DNA of 64,000 bases from Sipunculus nudus (GCA_026874595.1 CM049322.1:31805340-31869339), one strand, 5' to 3'. Shown: positions 38,831 through 51,497, counted from the stretch's first letter. Numbers and translations: made by a program. Notes: generated from the sequence alone by a model not told the origin.

Positions 38831-40080
38831 TATGTGCGAACGAAAATAACTGTAGGGACAAAAAAAGTTATACACACTGGTTTAATTGTAGATCGCCATA
38901 AATTGCAGATATCCTTGTGAAACGTAACATATATCAGCTATGAAAGGAATGGCATTCCTTTTCCAAAGTTTGCGGACAAATAGAATAAAATATCACACAA
39001 ATAAAAAGAATTTTTTATTTCAAACTGATTTATTTGTTCTAAATAAATGTTAAATTATTTTTAACATATTCTAATAATTTCCCCCCTTAAAGTACACAGA
39101 TATGTTGAAAATAATTGAAAATAATGTATTTCTAACTACGAAGGTCACCAATTGCTGAGCGATCACATTTTGTTTTTTTTTATGTTTTTTTTCCAAAATG
39201 CAAGAACACAGTAAATGCGCTTCATTCCCTGTAATAGTGAATAAGAATAACACCGAGTTTTGTTTATTTTCCATGAAGCAATGCAGCTGTATAAGCGCCA
39301 GGAAGATCAATTAGCAAACTTTATGTAAGAATAGATATTTATTCCCCAACAAATCTCACAGCAAAAAAAGACTAATAAACAAAAGTTTACTCAAATCAGA
39401 ATGATGTTTAATTTAAAAATTTTGTGTATAAAACATATTTCTCAGTTGTTTATGTGCCAGGACTAGTTAGAATCATATTGACAAATTTAAAATATTTTAA
39501 ATCAAAATAAATTAGTTCTTTAAACTTTACTTTTTCAAACCTGATCAATAGGGGATGTTGTGGCATCTTTATTATTATCAAAACAGTTGTTTTGCAATTA
39601 TTAGTAAAACATATTAAATTGGGTATCTGGCTCCAGTGAGTTAGAAAAATATATAACCTGTGAACATAGCTATAAACTGGTACCTCAAATAAGTGACCCA
39701 ATCATTTTCAGATACCTTGATGTGTTTTATTATTCAAACAAATTTTATATGATCATTTACATTCATTATATAAAATGAAAAAAGTGAAGATTTATTAGCT
39801 GATTTTAAGCAGACCTTTTATTCAGTGATTTAAATCATAGTAATAATATACCAATCCCTGCCTCGGACTAGTCACCGCTATATCAGCCAGGCATTTGATA
39901 AATAAAATATTTTCCCGAGATATTTCTGCTGACTTTAAAGAACATAGAACAGTCAGAACAATCAAAGACGTAACCTAAACTGAATGAGAAAGTCATCTAA
40001 GTTAAGAAAAGACAAGCAAGTAGATATATCCGTCATTCTTTCTCAATGCTCTCTTATCTAATTCTTGATTTAAATATATA

Positions 40081-40440
40081 CATCTGCAGAGTTCCATTTC
40101 GGTGTGGGACTACATGACAAGGCGATAATGCTCGCTTCCTATCATATTATTTTTGTATCCTGGTGTCACCAAAGCCCAGTGTCTACCACACCGTTACTTC
40201 CTGGATGTGTAATCATCTCCATTACTGGGTCATAACACCGAGTGACCCCCAAAGACGCACTCGTTTGTGAGTGATACATGAGTGTGGGGCATAGCCTATT
40301 CATTAAGCCTTCTGAGCGCTCATCCTTCGTGGGGCCCGATTGTAAAATATACCCGCCTCGGCTGAGATTTTAACTCACGACGTCCCGGCTTTGAATACCG
40401 TGCTCTACCCCTTAGCCACAGGAGCAGGTTCCAATAAAGA
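40081..40440 (-). mobile_element. Near full-length SINE, family A
   Basis: On the minus strand it starts with a tRNA-like head (TGGCTAAGGGGTAGAGC, CGTGAGTTAAAATC) and continues with GAGCGCTCAGAAGGC. It ends at CTGCAGAGTTCCATTTCGG next to a TATATA stretch. It matches 13,845-14,105 in the head half and 10,053-10,190 in the tail half. Confidence 0.65.
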
Positions 40441-41869
40441 CTGTACTGTAGTGCATCAGATATATTGTTCATATGGCTGTCGAATACAATTTTCGTAAAC
40501 GTAAATTCACCGGTCCGAAGCCAAAAATGTCGTCAGGGTTTCTTATGAATGACATTTCAGATGCCACCGAATTTTGGTATTAGCCACAGAAATATTAAAG
40601 GTGCATCTGAACGCTTTGTAATTATATAAATCGTTTGAAATGTTTAGTCATAATAAACCAACTAATTCTGCTATCATAATGTATAATTCCTTGCTAAAGA
40701 TATAATTCAGCTTGCGTAAATAAATCATTTGCTTGTTTAGAAAGTAAAATTAGTAAAGCTGTTTATAAATATATTTAATTATAGTGATAATAAATGCAAA
40801 GGTAATGTTTTTACACTGAAAAAAAAATTTCTTTTAAATGATTCAGTTTTTGGCTTTGACTGCTGTTACGCTTTGTGATCAGTTACTAATATGATGAATC
40901 ACGAGGTGTTTATACCTTTTTATGAAGTTAATGACCTTTGGGGAGTGGCTTATATTCATAGCGCTGTTTTTGCTCATCATTTTATATTAACCAATGAATG
41001 GTTAAACTGATACAGACCTGTATCACAATCGCCATGCACATTTGCATGTATAATTATTGGAGGTGCATAAGCAAATAACATGCATTTAAAACTAAGAGAA
41101 AGAGAACTACACATGCTTAACACTACTGCTGAATAATATTGTCAAATGCATGTATCATGAGGATTTACAATTTTCAAGTGCAACAAAGTACAGTTTTGCA
41201 GTATTATAATTAGTACTTGATTATCACCCAATAGTAATACCATCTCCTCTTAGCTGTTCAAAATATGATATAATATATAAGAAAGAGTTATAAAAAAAGA
41301 AGTACATTTTGCATTTGCTAAAATTTACAACGAACCAGCTGACCTCCGTGACACATGAGGCCTTGTTCTCTATATTTTGAGACCTTCCAATAAAGCAGTC
41401 TAGATTTTAACAGAACACATATCGTGATCGTAACACTTTTCATCCAGGGAGGATCTTGAAAAATCATTCTGGAAACAGGAAACTCATGGTGCCCTATATT
41501 CCGCAAACAACGGGCAAAAAAGCACCATTTATCCATTAATCAATATTCATTAATTGTGAATTAGTATTTAGTTTGTAAGCAACAAGTAAATTTAATTAAA
41601 TTTAAATTAATGGAATAATGAAAATATTACGATCTAATTGAGCAAATGTGTCAACTGATGAACTGGCAAAAGCTTATCAAAGAACCCACAAATGGTCATG
41701 GTAGTAGTATAGGTTTTATGTTTTTTTTTCAAACTCCTCACATGCTTCAGTTTCAAAATGTGAAAAAACATGTACATGGTCAGATCACAAAGTATTATTA
41801 GTTCACTCTGTGAACTTGTAAGCTGGCGCAGCATACATTTCCCGCTGTCCATCGTCAACTGATCACCGT

Positions 41870-42400
41870 TTGTTACCAAATGTTTCAATGGGTGCTGCGG
41901 ATTTCAACTTTGAAACTTTGCAAAAAAACTTTTTATCATGTGATGTATATTGTGAAAATGACCTTTTGGTTGCCTAAGCTATGTTGATCTTCTTTCTGCG
42001 TGATGTGATTGGTCCTATCTGCTTTTTCCCAGGTATGTCATAAAGCAATTATATAATAATATTTCGGCTTTCATATCAAATTAAAAAAAATCGTAAAGAA
42101 AGTAAAAATAATTTAGTCAAATTAATTTTAATACGCCATTTTTATGGAAGTTCAAATTTTGTCGAAAGCGAAATTTGACGTATTCGTTGTGTTTGAAAAC
42201 ATTATGATGTTATGTCTGTTACCAAATATCTCAATAACTGCTGCAGCCTTCGGCATTACGTTTCCCAAGAATATTGGGCATGAGACTGCTATTTAATTTT
42301 GACCTGCATATGGCGCCAACTTTGTTTACCTACTTCCTGCGGGTTGTATTTTTTTTCTGCTTTTCCAGGTTATGTCATTAAGTTTTATTAGTTTGGCTTT
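41870..42400. repeat. Diverged ~345-bp direct duplication
   Basis: ACCAAATGTTTCAATGGGTGCTGC (41,875) and ACCAAATATCTCAATAACTGCTGC (42,222) head two units that both continue to CTTTTTCCCAGGTATGTCAT / CTTTTCCAGGTTATGTCATTAAG. It is probably part of the same mobile complex as the minisatellite element that follows. Confidence 0.5.
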
Positions 42401-42589
42401 CATATTAAGCGAACAATTCCTAAAAGGACGGGGAATAAAATGATTATAAATTGAGTCATATCATTTTCAAAAAGACGTCTTCTCAAAACTGAAGAGCTTG
42501 TCTTCTGATAAATCTATATTATGTTCATCCTTAAACAGTTGGCTTGTGCAATTCACAGTGTCTACTAGGAAATGCATGAATGGTATTGT

Positions 42590-43972
42590 TGTCCCCCGCT
42601 CCGCGGATGCCGAGGACATTGTTTTGGGTTTGTCCATCTGTCAATCTGTATGTCTGCCCGTCCGTCTGTCTGTCTTTCTGTCCCTCTCTCTCTCTCTGTC
42701 CGTCAGTCAGGTTTCGTTTCTGTGCGATAACTTTCCCAAATATTATCCGATTTCATCAAAATTTGGGTCAGTGATTGCTGTTATGCAAACCTTAGTTGGG
42801 ATTGGTTTTGGATTGTCTGGCTTCTGTCTGTCTATCTGTCACTTTGTCTGTCTGTCAGGTTTTTGTTTCCGTGTTAAAACTTTTCTAAATATTACCCGAT
42901 TTCATTCAAACTTTGAACAGTGATTGCTCTGATGCATACCTTGGTTGGGATTGGTTTTTGAGTGTCTGCCTTCTGTCTGTCTGTCTGTATGTCACTTTGT
43001 CTGTCTTTCTCTCAGGCTTTCGTTCCCGTGCCTTAACTTTCCTAAATATTATCCGATTTCATTCAAATTCTGGTCAGTCATTGCTCTCATGCTTACCTTG
43101 GTTGGGATTTGCTTTGGATTGTCTGGCTTCTGTCTGTATGTCTGTCATTTTGTCTGTCTGTCCGTCAGGTTTTCATTTCCATGCAATAACTTTCCTAAAT
43201 AGTATCATATTTCATTCAAATTTTGGTCAGTCATTGCTGTTATGCTTTCCATGGTTGAGGTTGGTTTTAGTGTGTCTGGCTTCTGTCTGTCTGTCTTTCT
43301 CTCTGTCTGTCCGTTTGTTAAGTTTTCGTGTCTGTGTCATTACTTTCCTAAATATTATCTGATTTCATTCAAATTTTTCGTCAGTGATTGTTCTCATGCT
43401 GACTATGGTTGGGATTGGTTTTGGAGTGTCTTGCATCTGTTTGTCTGTCTGTAACCCTGTTTGTCAGTCCGTCATATTTTTATTTCCGTGCGATAACTTT
43501 CCTAAATATTATCAGATTTCATTCAAATTTTGGTCAGACATTGCTCTCATGCATACCTTGTTGGGATTAGTTTTGGAGTGTCTAGCTTTTCTCTTTCTGT
43601 CTGTCACCTTGTCTGTCCGTCTGTCAGGTTTTCGTTTCCCTGCTATAACTTTCCTTAGTATGATCAAATGTCATTCAAATTTTGGTCAGTGATTGCTCTC
43701 ATGCTTACATTGGTTTGGATTTGTTTTGAAGTGTCTGGCTTATGTCCGTCGGTCTGTCTGTCACTTTGTCAGTTGGTCAGGTTTTCGTTTCTGTGGGATA
43801 ACTTTCCTCAATATTATTCGATTTCATTCAAATTTTGGTCAGTGATTGCTCTCATGCTAACCCTCGTTGGGATTTGTTTTTGGAGTGTCTGGCCTCTGTT
43901 TGTCTGTATGTCACTCTATCTATCCGTCCTTTATCAAGCATGAAAAACAACAAGATCTTAAAGCGGGGGACA
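42590..43972. mobile_element. TIR-bounded 153-bp minisatellite element
   Basis: The element starts TGTCCCCCGCT (42,590-42,600) and ends AGCGGGGGACA (43,962-43,972), a perfect 11-bp inverted pair. Between them are eight units of about 151-156 bp. Each contains GTCTGTCTGTC runs, CAGGTTTTCGTTTCC, CCTAAATATTATCCGATTTCATTCAAATTTTGGTCAGT (broken by substitutions) and GATTGCTCTCATGC..CCTTGGTTGGGATT. Open frames run through the array because the unit has few stops and a length near a multiple of three. They carry no domain and are not called as genes. Confidence 0.75.
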
Positions 43973-44538
43973 TTAATTCCACGAATTTGCTTGTAACACT
44001 CATTGTTTTGGTTCTTAATCATCCACCATTGACAAAAGTTATTCACAGAGGGAACATTAAACTCCTGTGTCTCTTGATTGCAACAATTCCCTACTCGTCA
44101 GTTCAATCCAACCATATCAACCAACCATGGCCTATATGACCTATTCTTTTCAGACTCTTCGTTTGTTCCTATTTTAGATTTTTCGTTCATTGTCAACTTC
44201 AGCTGCATGAGCACCTTTCTTGGTCCTTTCTTCCTGGTCTGCGTTTGTGCCATTTTACTTTTACCGTATTACCTGTCCAATTATTAACATGCACCCATAT
44301 ACAATCCTTATCGCGTTCAGTTAATTTCTAGGTAATCAGGATTCCTAAACAGTTAAACATGCATTTTGTTTAAATTCAGATTGTATAGATCATGTTTTTA
44401 GAAAATAAAATGGATTTTTTGTTAAATTTAGGGTATATTTGAGCATAACTGATTCTACCCTTTCTTAGATAAACAGATCTCTGATACTATTTGTGCCTCT
44501 ATTCCCTCGTTCAATGTGTTTTTGTTATCTCTCCATAG

Positions 44539-44817
44539 ATAGGCCAGCTGTCTCTTTGGACCCGCCCACTGTCACTTTGACAAGGAAAGAGAATGAAACT
44601 CTTACACTGAGCTGTTCTGCAGACAGTAACCCAGCAGCATCAGACAGTGACTACCAGTGGACCAGAGACTCAGTGCATCATTCTGATGGACAGCAGCTAC
44701 ATATACAGGAGGTGAAGAAGGCTGATGGTGGTGTCTACAGGTGTACAGTCACTGTCCAGGGAGCACATGACTATGGTTCCCTCAGTGGTTACGCAGAGAC
44801 TAATGTCCAGATTCAGT
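44539..44817 (+). CDS. Gene B exon 6: Ig domain 5
   Basis: The 279-bp exon runs from a CTCCATAG acceptor to a GTGAGT donor, phase 1-1. It has TLTLSCSADSNP, SDYQWTRD, LHIQEVKKADGGVYRC and TNVQIQC, a clean I/C2-type Ig domain. A 6.4-kb intron filled with repeats precedes it. Confidence 0.9.
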
Positions 44818-45463
44818 GTGAGTGATTTGACCTCTTAAGAGTCCGAACTGGATGCTCTATTTTATAAAGTAATGTCCAGGAACGATATACAGCATTGAAT
44901 TTATGAGAAATATATTATTTTCCCGACAAAATGCAAATTTTGGAATTACATGTATTTTCAAGTATACAGTTGAGAAACACTGCAACTCATAAACTTTAAA
45001 TTAGTTTTAAAAAAAATTAAGCTGTCTGAGCTTGTTTCTTTTTATTATGTCCTTCTTGTTTATGAACTTAGGTTTAATACAGATACATTAAAAAAATGCT
45101 GCATTAAGGTCGTTATGAAGTTCCTTAAGGAAAAATATTTACTCCGCTTATGCTTCACACTGCCATCTGGTATTCAGACGTTGAATGTGGTATAATATTT
45201 GGGAACACGTACATCTTGCCATGAGTCATAATATAATCAGATGCTTAGGGATGGAATATTTTTATTTTCTACACATGGCATTGCACTTAATGATTATAAG
45301 TAAACAATTATAATATGTAAGATATGTTAATTATCCCAAGTGCCTGAACAAATTTTTCACTCTTCTTTGTATTAACCAGCCTCAATTTATATTTAATTCT
45401 AAAAAAGCGTTGATGTGGGGATGCATACCCAGAACTGTAAAGATTGTACTCAGGAATATTTAT

Positions 45464-45469
<6 letters not shown>

Positions 45470-45521
<52 letters not shown>
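45470..45521. repeat. (TA)n(CA)n(TA)n compound microsatellite
   Basis: ATATATATAC(AC)n followed by (AT)n, in gene B intron 6. Confidence 0.95.
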
Positions 45522-45522
<1 letters not shown>

Positions 45523-45980
45523 TGCTTCTGCCACCTCGCTTTTTAATAAGAAAAAAATCTTGAAATGTGTTGTGTGCGGACTTACTGCCACCTTTAACAA
45601 AACAACAAATGCCCTTGACGTTATTGTCCTCAGTGGTGTCATATCACACCAGGTAAATGCGTCTGATGGAGGGAAGCATGGTCCAAACGTTCCTGGAATT
45701 CCTAGAGATAAAATATTTGCTATTAAATCCTGCAAAAAAAGCTCATCCCTTTATTTTAGCAGAAATCAACATCCAAAATTAAATCCCATATCACATTTCA
45801 CAAGATGCCAATTTTCCATTTTTCAAATGCACTAAAGATATCCTTGGGATACAGATAGAATCAACTGAAAACAGTAAGTCTCGCTATAACAGTTTAAGTA
45901 AATGATAGAAAATAAATATTTTAAGAAAATTGTAAACTTACTGTTGGCTTTCATTTTTGGTGCACCAATATATGTTTCAG

Positions 45981-46259
45981 ATCTACACTTGACCGTAGGT
46001 CCAGTTCAACAGATCACCGAATATGAACAACTCAGCATGAATTGTTCAGCTGATGGATTTCCTACAAGTATCACTTTCAGTGATTGGAGACAACTTAGGG
46101 GCACACAGGATCGGATAATTCCCTGGACTAGGAAGACAGGAAATGTTATTTACCTAGAGCTGGAGTCAGTGGAGTATACAGAAGCAGGCCTTTATATATG
46201 CCAGGCTAAGAATGAACCGTTCCCCAAAGTTATGGCCCAGCAGAATGTTGAAGTACGAT
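45981..46259 (+). CDS. Gene B exon 7: Ig domain 6
   Basis: The 279-bp exon runs from a GTTTCAG acceptor to a GTAAGT donor, phase 1-1. It has LSMNCSADGFPTS, SDWRQLRG, IYLELESVEYTEAGLYICQAKN and VEVRC, with both canonical cysteines and the tryptophan. Confidence 0.9.
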
Positions 46260-46479
46260 GTAAGTATCTACTACCCCAAACAGACACTACTTTGTCAACA
46301 AAAATGAAAAAAAGTATAACTCTTTCTCAAATTCTCTTATATTTCAAATTAGAATTACATTGGGTTGTCCCAACCAATGCGGTCATGCATGGGTATTTAT
46401 TGTTTTTTTTTTATCTTAGCTGCTAATGAAACGGGTGATCAAAGGTACTAACTTGCTCTTGTTTATGTACTCCCCTGTT

Positions 46480-47875
46480 TTAACACTTTCGCTGCCTATG
46501 ACGAGTATACTCGTCATATTTTCTGATTCCCCCAGTGCCTATGAAGGGTATACTCGTCATGTTTTTATCAACAATTTTCGGTAAGAAATCTCTTTAAAAA
46601 AATCAATAAACTCTATGCAGGTGAGTAGTAGCTCATTTATAAATTGGTTTCTTGTCATTAAATAGTAAAATTTGTAAATCATCAGTGCACTTGATAACAC
46701 GAAAGCAAGAAAGGTTTTGGGAGCGTGAAAATATCCATGGCTCTCGTCCTTTACCGTGAATAAGTTCATGACCCGCTGTAGTGTAAAATTGATACCGTGT
46801 AGGAGTATTCCTTAGAATCAAACGAAAGCGAGGACCGCATAAAAATCTGTCTAGTTTTATATTTGGGTGTATTTTGGCCAATTAATTTCGGCAAAACCGC
46901 TGGTGAGACGGAGGTGTGACAGATCGCACCTTAGGTGTGAACTCGAGACAGCGTGGCGTGAAGTCATTCAGGTTTATTGCCCCGCGAGGACAGCCTATTG
47001 CGCAATCAACAACAATAGGGCGCGTGCCACTTGCCTGACACACAGATCGGCAGGGTAATCAGAACGCGGCTGCATATTATTGGTTTGGTATATTTGGAGC
47101 TATCTCACGAATCCTTAACATTTAGAAATAGCAATATGCTTGTGTAAGTACCTTCACCAACAAGGTATGTAAATTGTAAAATTCTGAAAGCAAACTCGGA
47201 CAATCACTTGCGGAACATGTTGGCCCTTTAGTATACCGACAATCCCAACCGCACTTTGGAATTCACCATATGCATCCCGACGTAAGACTTTCAGACAATT
47301 CATAATAAAGTATTTATATCATAAGCCCTAGAGTTTATCATATTAGGTTACACTTTCGTATAATTCCCGGCTTCGTTTGACGGTGACAATGACGAGGTCC
47401 ACCGTATCATGCTATCGCCTCGGTATGTAAATAACTCTATGACTGTGTGTAATGAAATATATTTACAATTTTTAGAATTATAATGATTGGTATAATCAGT
47501 TTGTTTGTAATGAAAAGCAAAAGAGTAATTTCTTTTCAGTAAAAATAAAAAGTTTGTAAAATGAAAGAAAAAGAAAAAAATTCAAAATGGAGATTCGAAC
47601 TTGCGCGGTTTTCCGTCACGCGTTATTTGTCTTACTACATAACCCCAGAGCCATCTTTCCACACGTGTTATTGAAAGTTTATAACAATCATAAACCTACA
47701 TAAGACACAAACCCTCGCGAGTTCTACCAGATCGATGAAGTGAAATTTGAACTTTGATGTTCACACATGATAACAACTGTGACGAAGGTTGATCCGAGTG
47801 TGAACAGGAGCCGCTATTGCGTGAACCGCTGGACCTTCTCGGTCCTGGTGTAAACATATGAATTCTCTCTCTCTC

Positions 47876-47926
<51 letters not shown>

Positions 47927-47949
47927 TTATATATTTATATGAATTATAC

Positions 47950-47984
<35 letters not shown>

Positions 47985-48254
47985 CTGCACGTTAGGGCGT
48001 ATCTGTGTTTGTGTGAGCTTGTTTCCTTTGAAGTCCTTTATGGCTGTAGGCCTAGTTAGCTAATTAGACCGAACAGGGTTATGACATCCCTCTGTGCATA
48101 ACACCTCAGGCAAGTTTTATGGCCCTTGGACCAGATGGACTTCACACCCTCGTTATCAGCTTTTCACACCTAGAACTTACTCACCCGGACCTCCCCGAGA
48201 CTGATGCAGGCCCTGGCACTGGGGGAATATTTGGCTGGGCAGCGAATGTGTTAA
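46480..48254. mobile_element. TTAA-flanked ~1.8-kb piggyBac-like element
   Basis: The left end is TTAACACTTTCGCTGCC (from 46,480). The right end is GGCAGCGAATGTGTTAA (to 48,254), its reverse complement with one mismatch in the CAC(T/A)TTCGCTGCC core. A second shared block, CCCCCAGTGCC, lies about 45 bp in on both sides. TTAA at both borders is the piggyBac-type target duplication. The left subterminal region has an 18-bp perfect palindrome TGACGAGTATACTCGTCA (46,499-46,516) and a second imperfect copy near 46,548. No transposase frame was found. It sits in gene B intron 7. Confidence 0.75.
47860..47985. repeat. (TC)n(TA)n and (TA)n microsatellites
   Basis: CT repeat at about 47,862-47,907, then AT tracts to 47,926 and again at 47,957-47,982, inside the TTAA element. 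Confidence 0.9.
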
Positions 48255-49160
48255 TTCACTTTAATGACATATAATTTTAATGACTTCTGGTACATAAAGA
48301 GTTGAAGATGTTTCATGCTATAAATCACACCGTTTTACGCAAGTGCTCTGACTGGACTCGCAGTGTGTAAAGCTTTAAAAATTAAAGGACAGCATAGACG
48401 ATCAGTTGCGAAAAACCTGGTATAGGCTATCTATTAAAATACAAAGGACCAAAATTCTCGAGAATAAATGTATTAGTTACCCTATTGATTGCATTTAACA
48501 TATTTTTCCCAAATGCTTAGTCTGATTCCACTTTATGATAACAGAAATCTACTTTATCACTTCATTATGTTTTCTGACTCATATGATTTAAATAAAATGT
48601 GTTTACATATTTGAAAGCCCCTTCCGTAAGATTTTCAGATTATATTTTACTACATTATCACCATATCTCACCGATACCTTTTGTTTTTTTCTGTACCAGA
48701 CCTAAAGTTCGTGCTGTTACTGTATACGCTTTCAAGCCGGCTGAACCGATATGTCACTAATGACAACTTTTCTAGAAATGGTGCATTCATTTATGCTCTG
48801 ATTAATCAGACATCAGATGCTTTGTATTAAATTGAGTATATAAAAGAAAGCCACTTGTAGAGATATTCCCTCATGTCCCTCATTTCCTTTCCCACTGCAA
48901 AGACACGATTGTTTCTGGTCAGACTTTTATTTATACTGTCTTTTTTATTTTCCAATATTTTATCAATATATGTTACAAATATAATTTTGACTTCTTCTTC
49001 CAATTCTGCCAGATCTGATATCATCAGGTGACATTAGATCATAGTGTCAGTTTATGTTTATTAGCAGAGCATTATCAACATTTGATCGGTTGGTTAATAT
49101 GTTTCATGAATATAAATAGCAAAATTTTAGTATCTAGGTATTTTGGATTGTATTTTACAG

Positions 49161-49466
49161 ACACAGCCAAGCAGCCAGACCATCCATCCGAGGGAAAGAA
49201 AGTGTTCACAGCTTTAGGACAAGACATTTCTCTGTTTCTTTATGTGGAGGCAAATCCGATCCCTGTGACCTTCAAATGGTACTACAGTCAAGGAGAAAAT
49301 GTAACAAGGGTGGCAGATGATGGACATATTTCAATATCCAACCTGGCTCTAGAGAGCCGGTTAAACATCACAAACGTTACGATCTCACATCTTGGCAACT
49401 ATACAGTACACGGAGCAAATGGAATTAGAGATGGAAGCAACTTCGTTTTCTTTCTTATACCATATG
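49161..49466 (+). CDS. Gene B exon 8: Ig-like domain 7 without the disulfide
   Basis: The 306-bp exon runs from a TTTTACAG acceptor to a weak G|GTCATT donor, phase 1-1. The fold pattern is Ig-like (DISLFLYV B strand, VTFKWYYSQ C strand with tryptophan, LNITNVTISHLGNYTVHGAN E/F strands). Both canonical cysteines are replaced by other residues: LFLYV where the B-strand cysteine belongs and NYTVHG in place of YxC. The NIT and NVT sequons suggest glycosylation. A phase-1 neighbour on each side and the retained fold make a genuine membrane-proximal domain likelier than a decayed exon. Confidence 0.75.
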
Positions 49467-49725
49467 GTCATTAGATTTGCCTCTTAATTCTTCTCATGTT
49501 TTCTCAAGTGAAATGTCTATGGCCTCCTGTTTTTGTCAGATAACCTTGTAAGCGTCACCATTGCTAAACTGTTTTGGAATGTAACATTTCATATCCCTTA
49601 AGAACTCCCCCTTGGATTATACATTTTACCGACTTTCTTGATCTTAAACGACTGAGAATTTCTGTGGTGTCATGCAAGGATGATTTATGTGATGATTTAT
49701 ATTTTTTTCATTTTGTACATCCAAG

Positions 49726-50031
49726 ATCGTCCCGGGGCACCATTCATCGACCCTGACAGAAGCTTTCCTACGCCAGTGTCAGTTGAGATATGGTGGCGAG
49801 CCAACTTTAACGGCGGTTATGTGCAGACATTTAGCGTCCACTACGCTGAGTTGGGGATGCACTACATGATATACCAGTCGGGTCTGTTGGATCAAGGTTA
49901 CAACAAATATAATCACACCAGGGTGACTCCACTGAAACCAGAAACGACCTACACAATTAAGGTGATGGCGCACAATGGACATGTAGGAGGTTCAAGCACC
50001 GCATCAAATGTAGTGATAATCACAACTCTAG
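49726..50031 (+). CDS. Gene B exon 9: fibronectin type III domain 1
   Basis: The 306-bp exon has a CATCCAAG acceptor and an AG|GTATTG donor, phase 1-1. FN3 landmarks are a proline-rich start (RPGAPFIDP), VEIWWRANFNGG, VQTFSVHYAEL, then LKPETTYTIKVMAHNG with the F-strand tyrosine, ending SNVVIITTLG. Confidence 0.85.
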
Positions 50032-50348
50032 GTATTGAAACGAAATTATTCAGCAAGGTGTGCTTGTAATATAACCAAAGAGCGACAATTCGTTGAACTA
50101 ATTTCAGAAAACAGGTTATCGTAGTAGAAGGCGTAGACTATAAAAGCAGATTAAAATGCTAGGCAGATAATTTTATTGCATATTGAGATTTGAAGATGAG
50201 AGCTGAACCTTTGCTGTAAACCTTAAGCCAAGGCATATGCAATTATGAAGGTTATAAATTATATTCTGTGTTCATTGCAAAATAAGTATCCCATAATAAT
50301 CATAGAACCAGAATTTCCTTAATCGAAATAATATGAAACCTGTGACAG

Positions 50349-50663
50349 GGAGGCCCACGGTGGATAACACAACTACGAATATTGTCCGTCATGGCAGCAC
50401 GGCATATCTAAACTGGCAGAAGCCACAGGGGCCATATGATGCACAACGTATATACCGATATGATACTACAAATAAACAAAAGAAAAGAAACACTGATACA
50501 TGTACCCCACCAAATTGCGTTTCTTCTGATGATCTTTCTGTGGATACCACCAGCTACAATGCAACTGGACTAGTTGAAGGACGGAGGTATCAGTTTGAAC
50601 TTGTTCTGTTCTACAGAGGAGATGTTGTTCAGCGACAGGGATTTGTTGAAACTGTGACACGCG
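50349..50663 (+). CDS. Gene B exon 10: fibronectin type III domain 2
   Basis: The 315-bp exon runs from a CTGTGACAG acceptor to a G|GTATGT donor, phase 1-1. Landmarks are GRPTVDN, AYLNWQKPQGP, IYRYDTTN, then LVEGRRYQFELVLFYRGD. An insertion with CTPPNC between strands could form a local disulfide. It is the last extracellular domain before the membrane exon. Confidence 0.85.
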
Positions 50664-50786
50664 GTATGTAATACCTTATTTTTTTTTTATTGTTCCAGTT
50701 CCGCCTTGTATCTGAACTAATGTTCTCCTGATAATTCCGGTTTACCTGATCCATCTTATTTAAACTTCTCTTGTGCTCTGTATCAG

Positions 50787-50909
50787 ATTCGCAACCATCC
50801 TCATCTTTGGCTGGACCTGTCGTAGGAGGCGTTGTAGGGGTGTGCATTGCTTTAATCACTGTCGTAATAATATTCAAAATCGTTATAAGAAGGCGCCATA
50901 CACCAAAAG
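50787..50909 (+). CDS. Gene B exon 11: transmembrane helix
   Basis: The 123-bp exon runs from a GTATCAG acceptor to a GTAAGA donor, phase 1-1. A short stalk DSQPSSSLAGP leads into a hydrophobic segment rich in V, G, I and L, closed by the stop-transfer cluster IRRRH. This orientation puts the Ig/FN3 part outside and the tyrosine exons in the cytoplasm. Confidence 0.9.
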
Positions 50910-51231
50910 GTAAGAACTCAATGTTAAATCTTTGATCAAATGTTCTGATGAAACAATTTTATATATTTTTATCACCATTTCATTGCAAATTTATTCAAAG
51001 TAAATATTGGCAGCTTTCATTCTTAAGTGTTTTCTTTCCTTATAAGGAATGAAATCTATTTCACGGAAAAATATCCGTCATATCAATGCATTACACATAT
51101 ATTTGTATATATGTGAAAAGCTCTCAATAGAAAAATATTTGTTATTTAGACTGCACTCCAAAGGTTGAATGAGTAGTTTGAATGGGAACTCACAAAAATG
51201 ATAGTTCTTAGATCATTCATGTTGTTGGCAG

Positions 51232-51291
51232 ATCGGGCCAAAAATGATCAAGGGATGCCAGTGTATCAGAATGTGAATCCAAGTATAGAAG
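51232..51291 (+). CDS. Gene B exon 12: tail cassette with YQNV
   Basis: A 60-bp exon (GTTGGCAG acceptor, GTAAGC donor, phase 1-1) encoding DRAKNDQGMPVYQNVNPSIE. YQNV fits YxxV and also the pYxN pattern preferred by Grb2-type SH2 domains. Confidence 0.8.
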
Positions 51292-51446
51292 GTAAGCAGA
51301 AAACTTATGCCTACATTTCGTTCTATATGTTGAACATAGAATCGGCGTATCTACATTATATTATATGTACGAGTAAAAAAACGATTCAAGCAGAGCATAG
51401 GAATGACATGCGCGGCACGGCTAATGACAGTTTACGTGTCTTTTAG

Positions 51447-51497
51447 CGGCATCGTCCTATGAGATGTTAGGCAGAGTCGATTCTAAGACCAGAAAAG
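51447..51497 (+). CDS. Gene B exon 13: tail cassette with ITIM-like SSYEML
   Basis: A 51-bp exon (TCTTTTAG acceptor, GTACGC donor, phase 1-1) encoding AASSYEMLGRVDSKTRK. S-x-Y-x-x-L satisfies the [SILV]xYxx[ILV] ITIM consensus, the only clear fit in the tail. ITIMs recruit SHP-type phosphatases or SHIP. Confidence 0.8.

Noticed and set aside
42498-43943. Several overlapping 64-149 codon plus-strand frames
   Set aside because: They lie in the 153-bp tandem array, are open in more than one frame and repeat the same Cys/Ser/Val-rich peptide. They reflect repeat composition, not genes.
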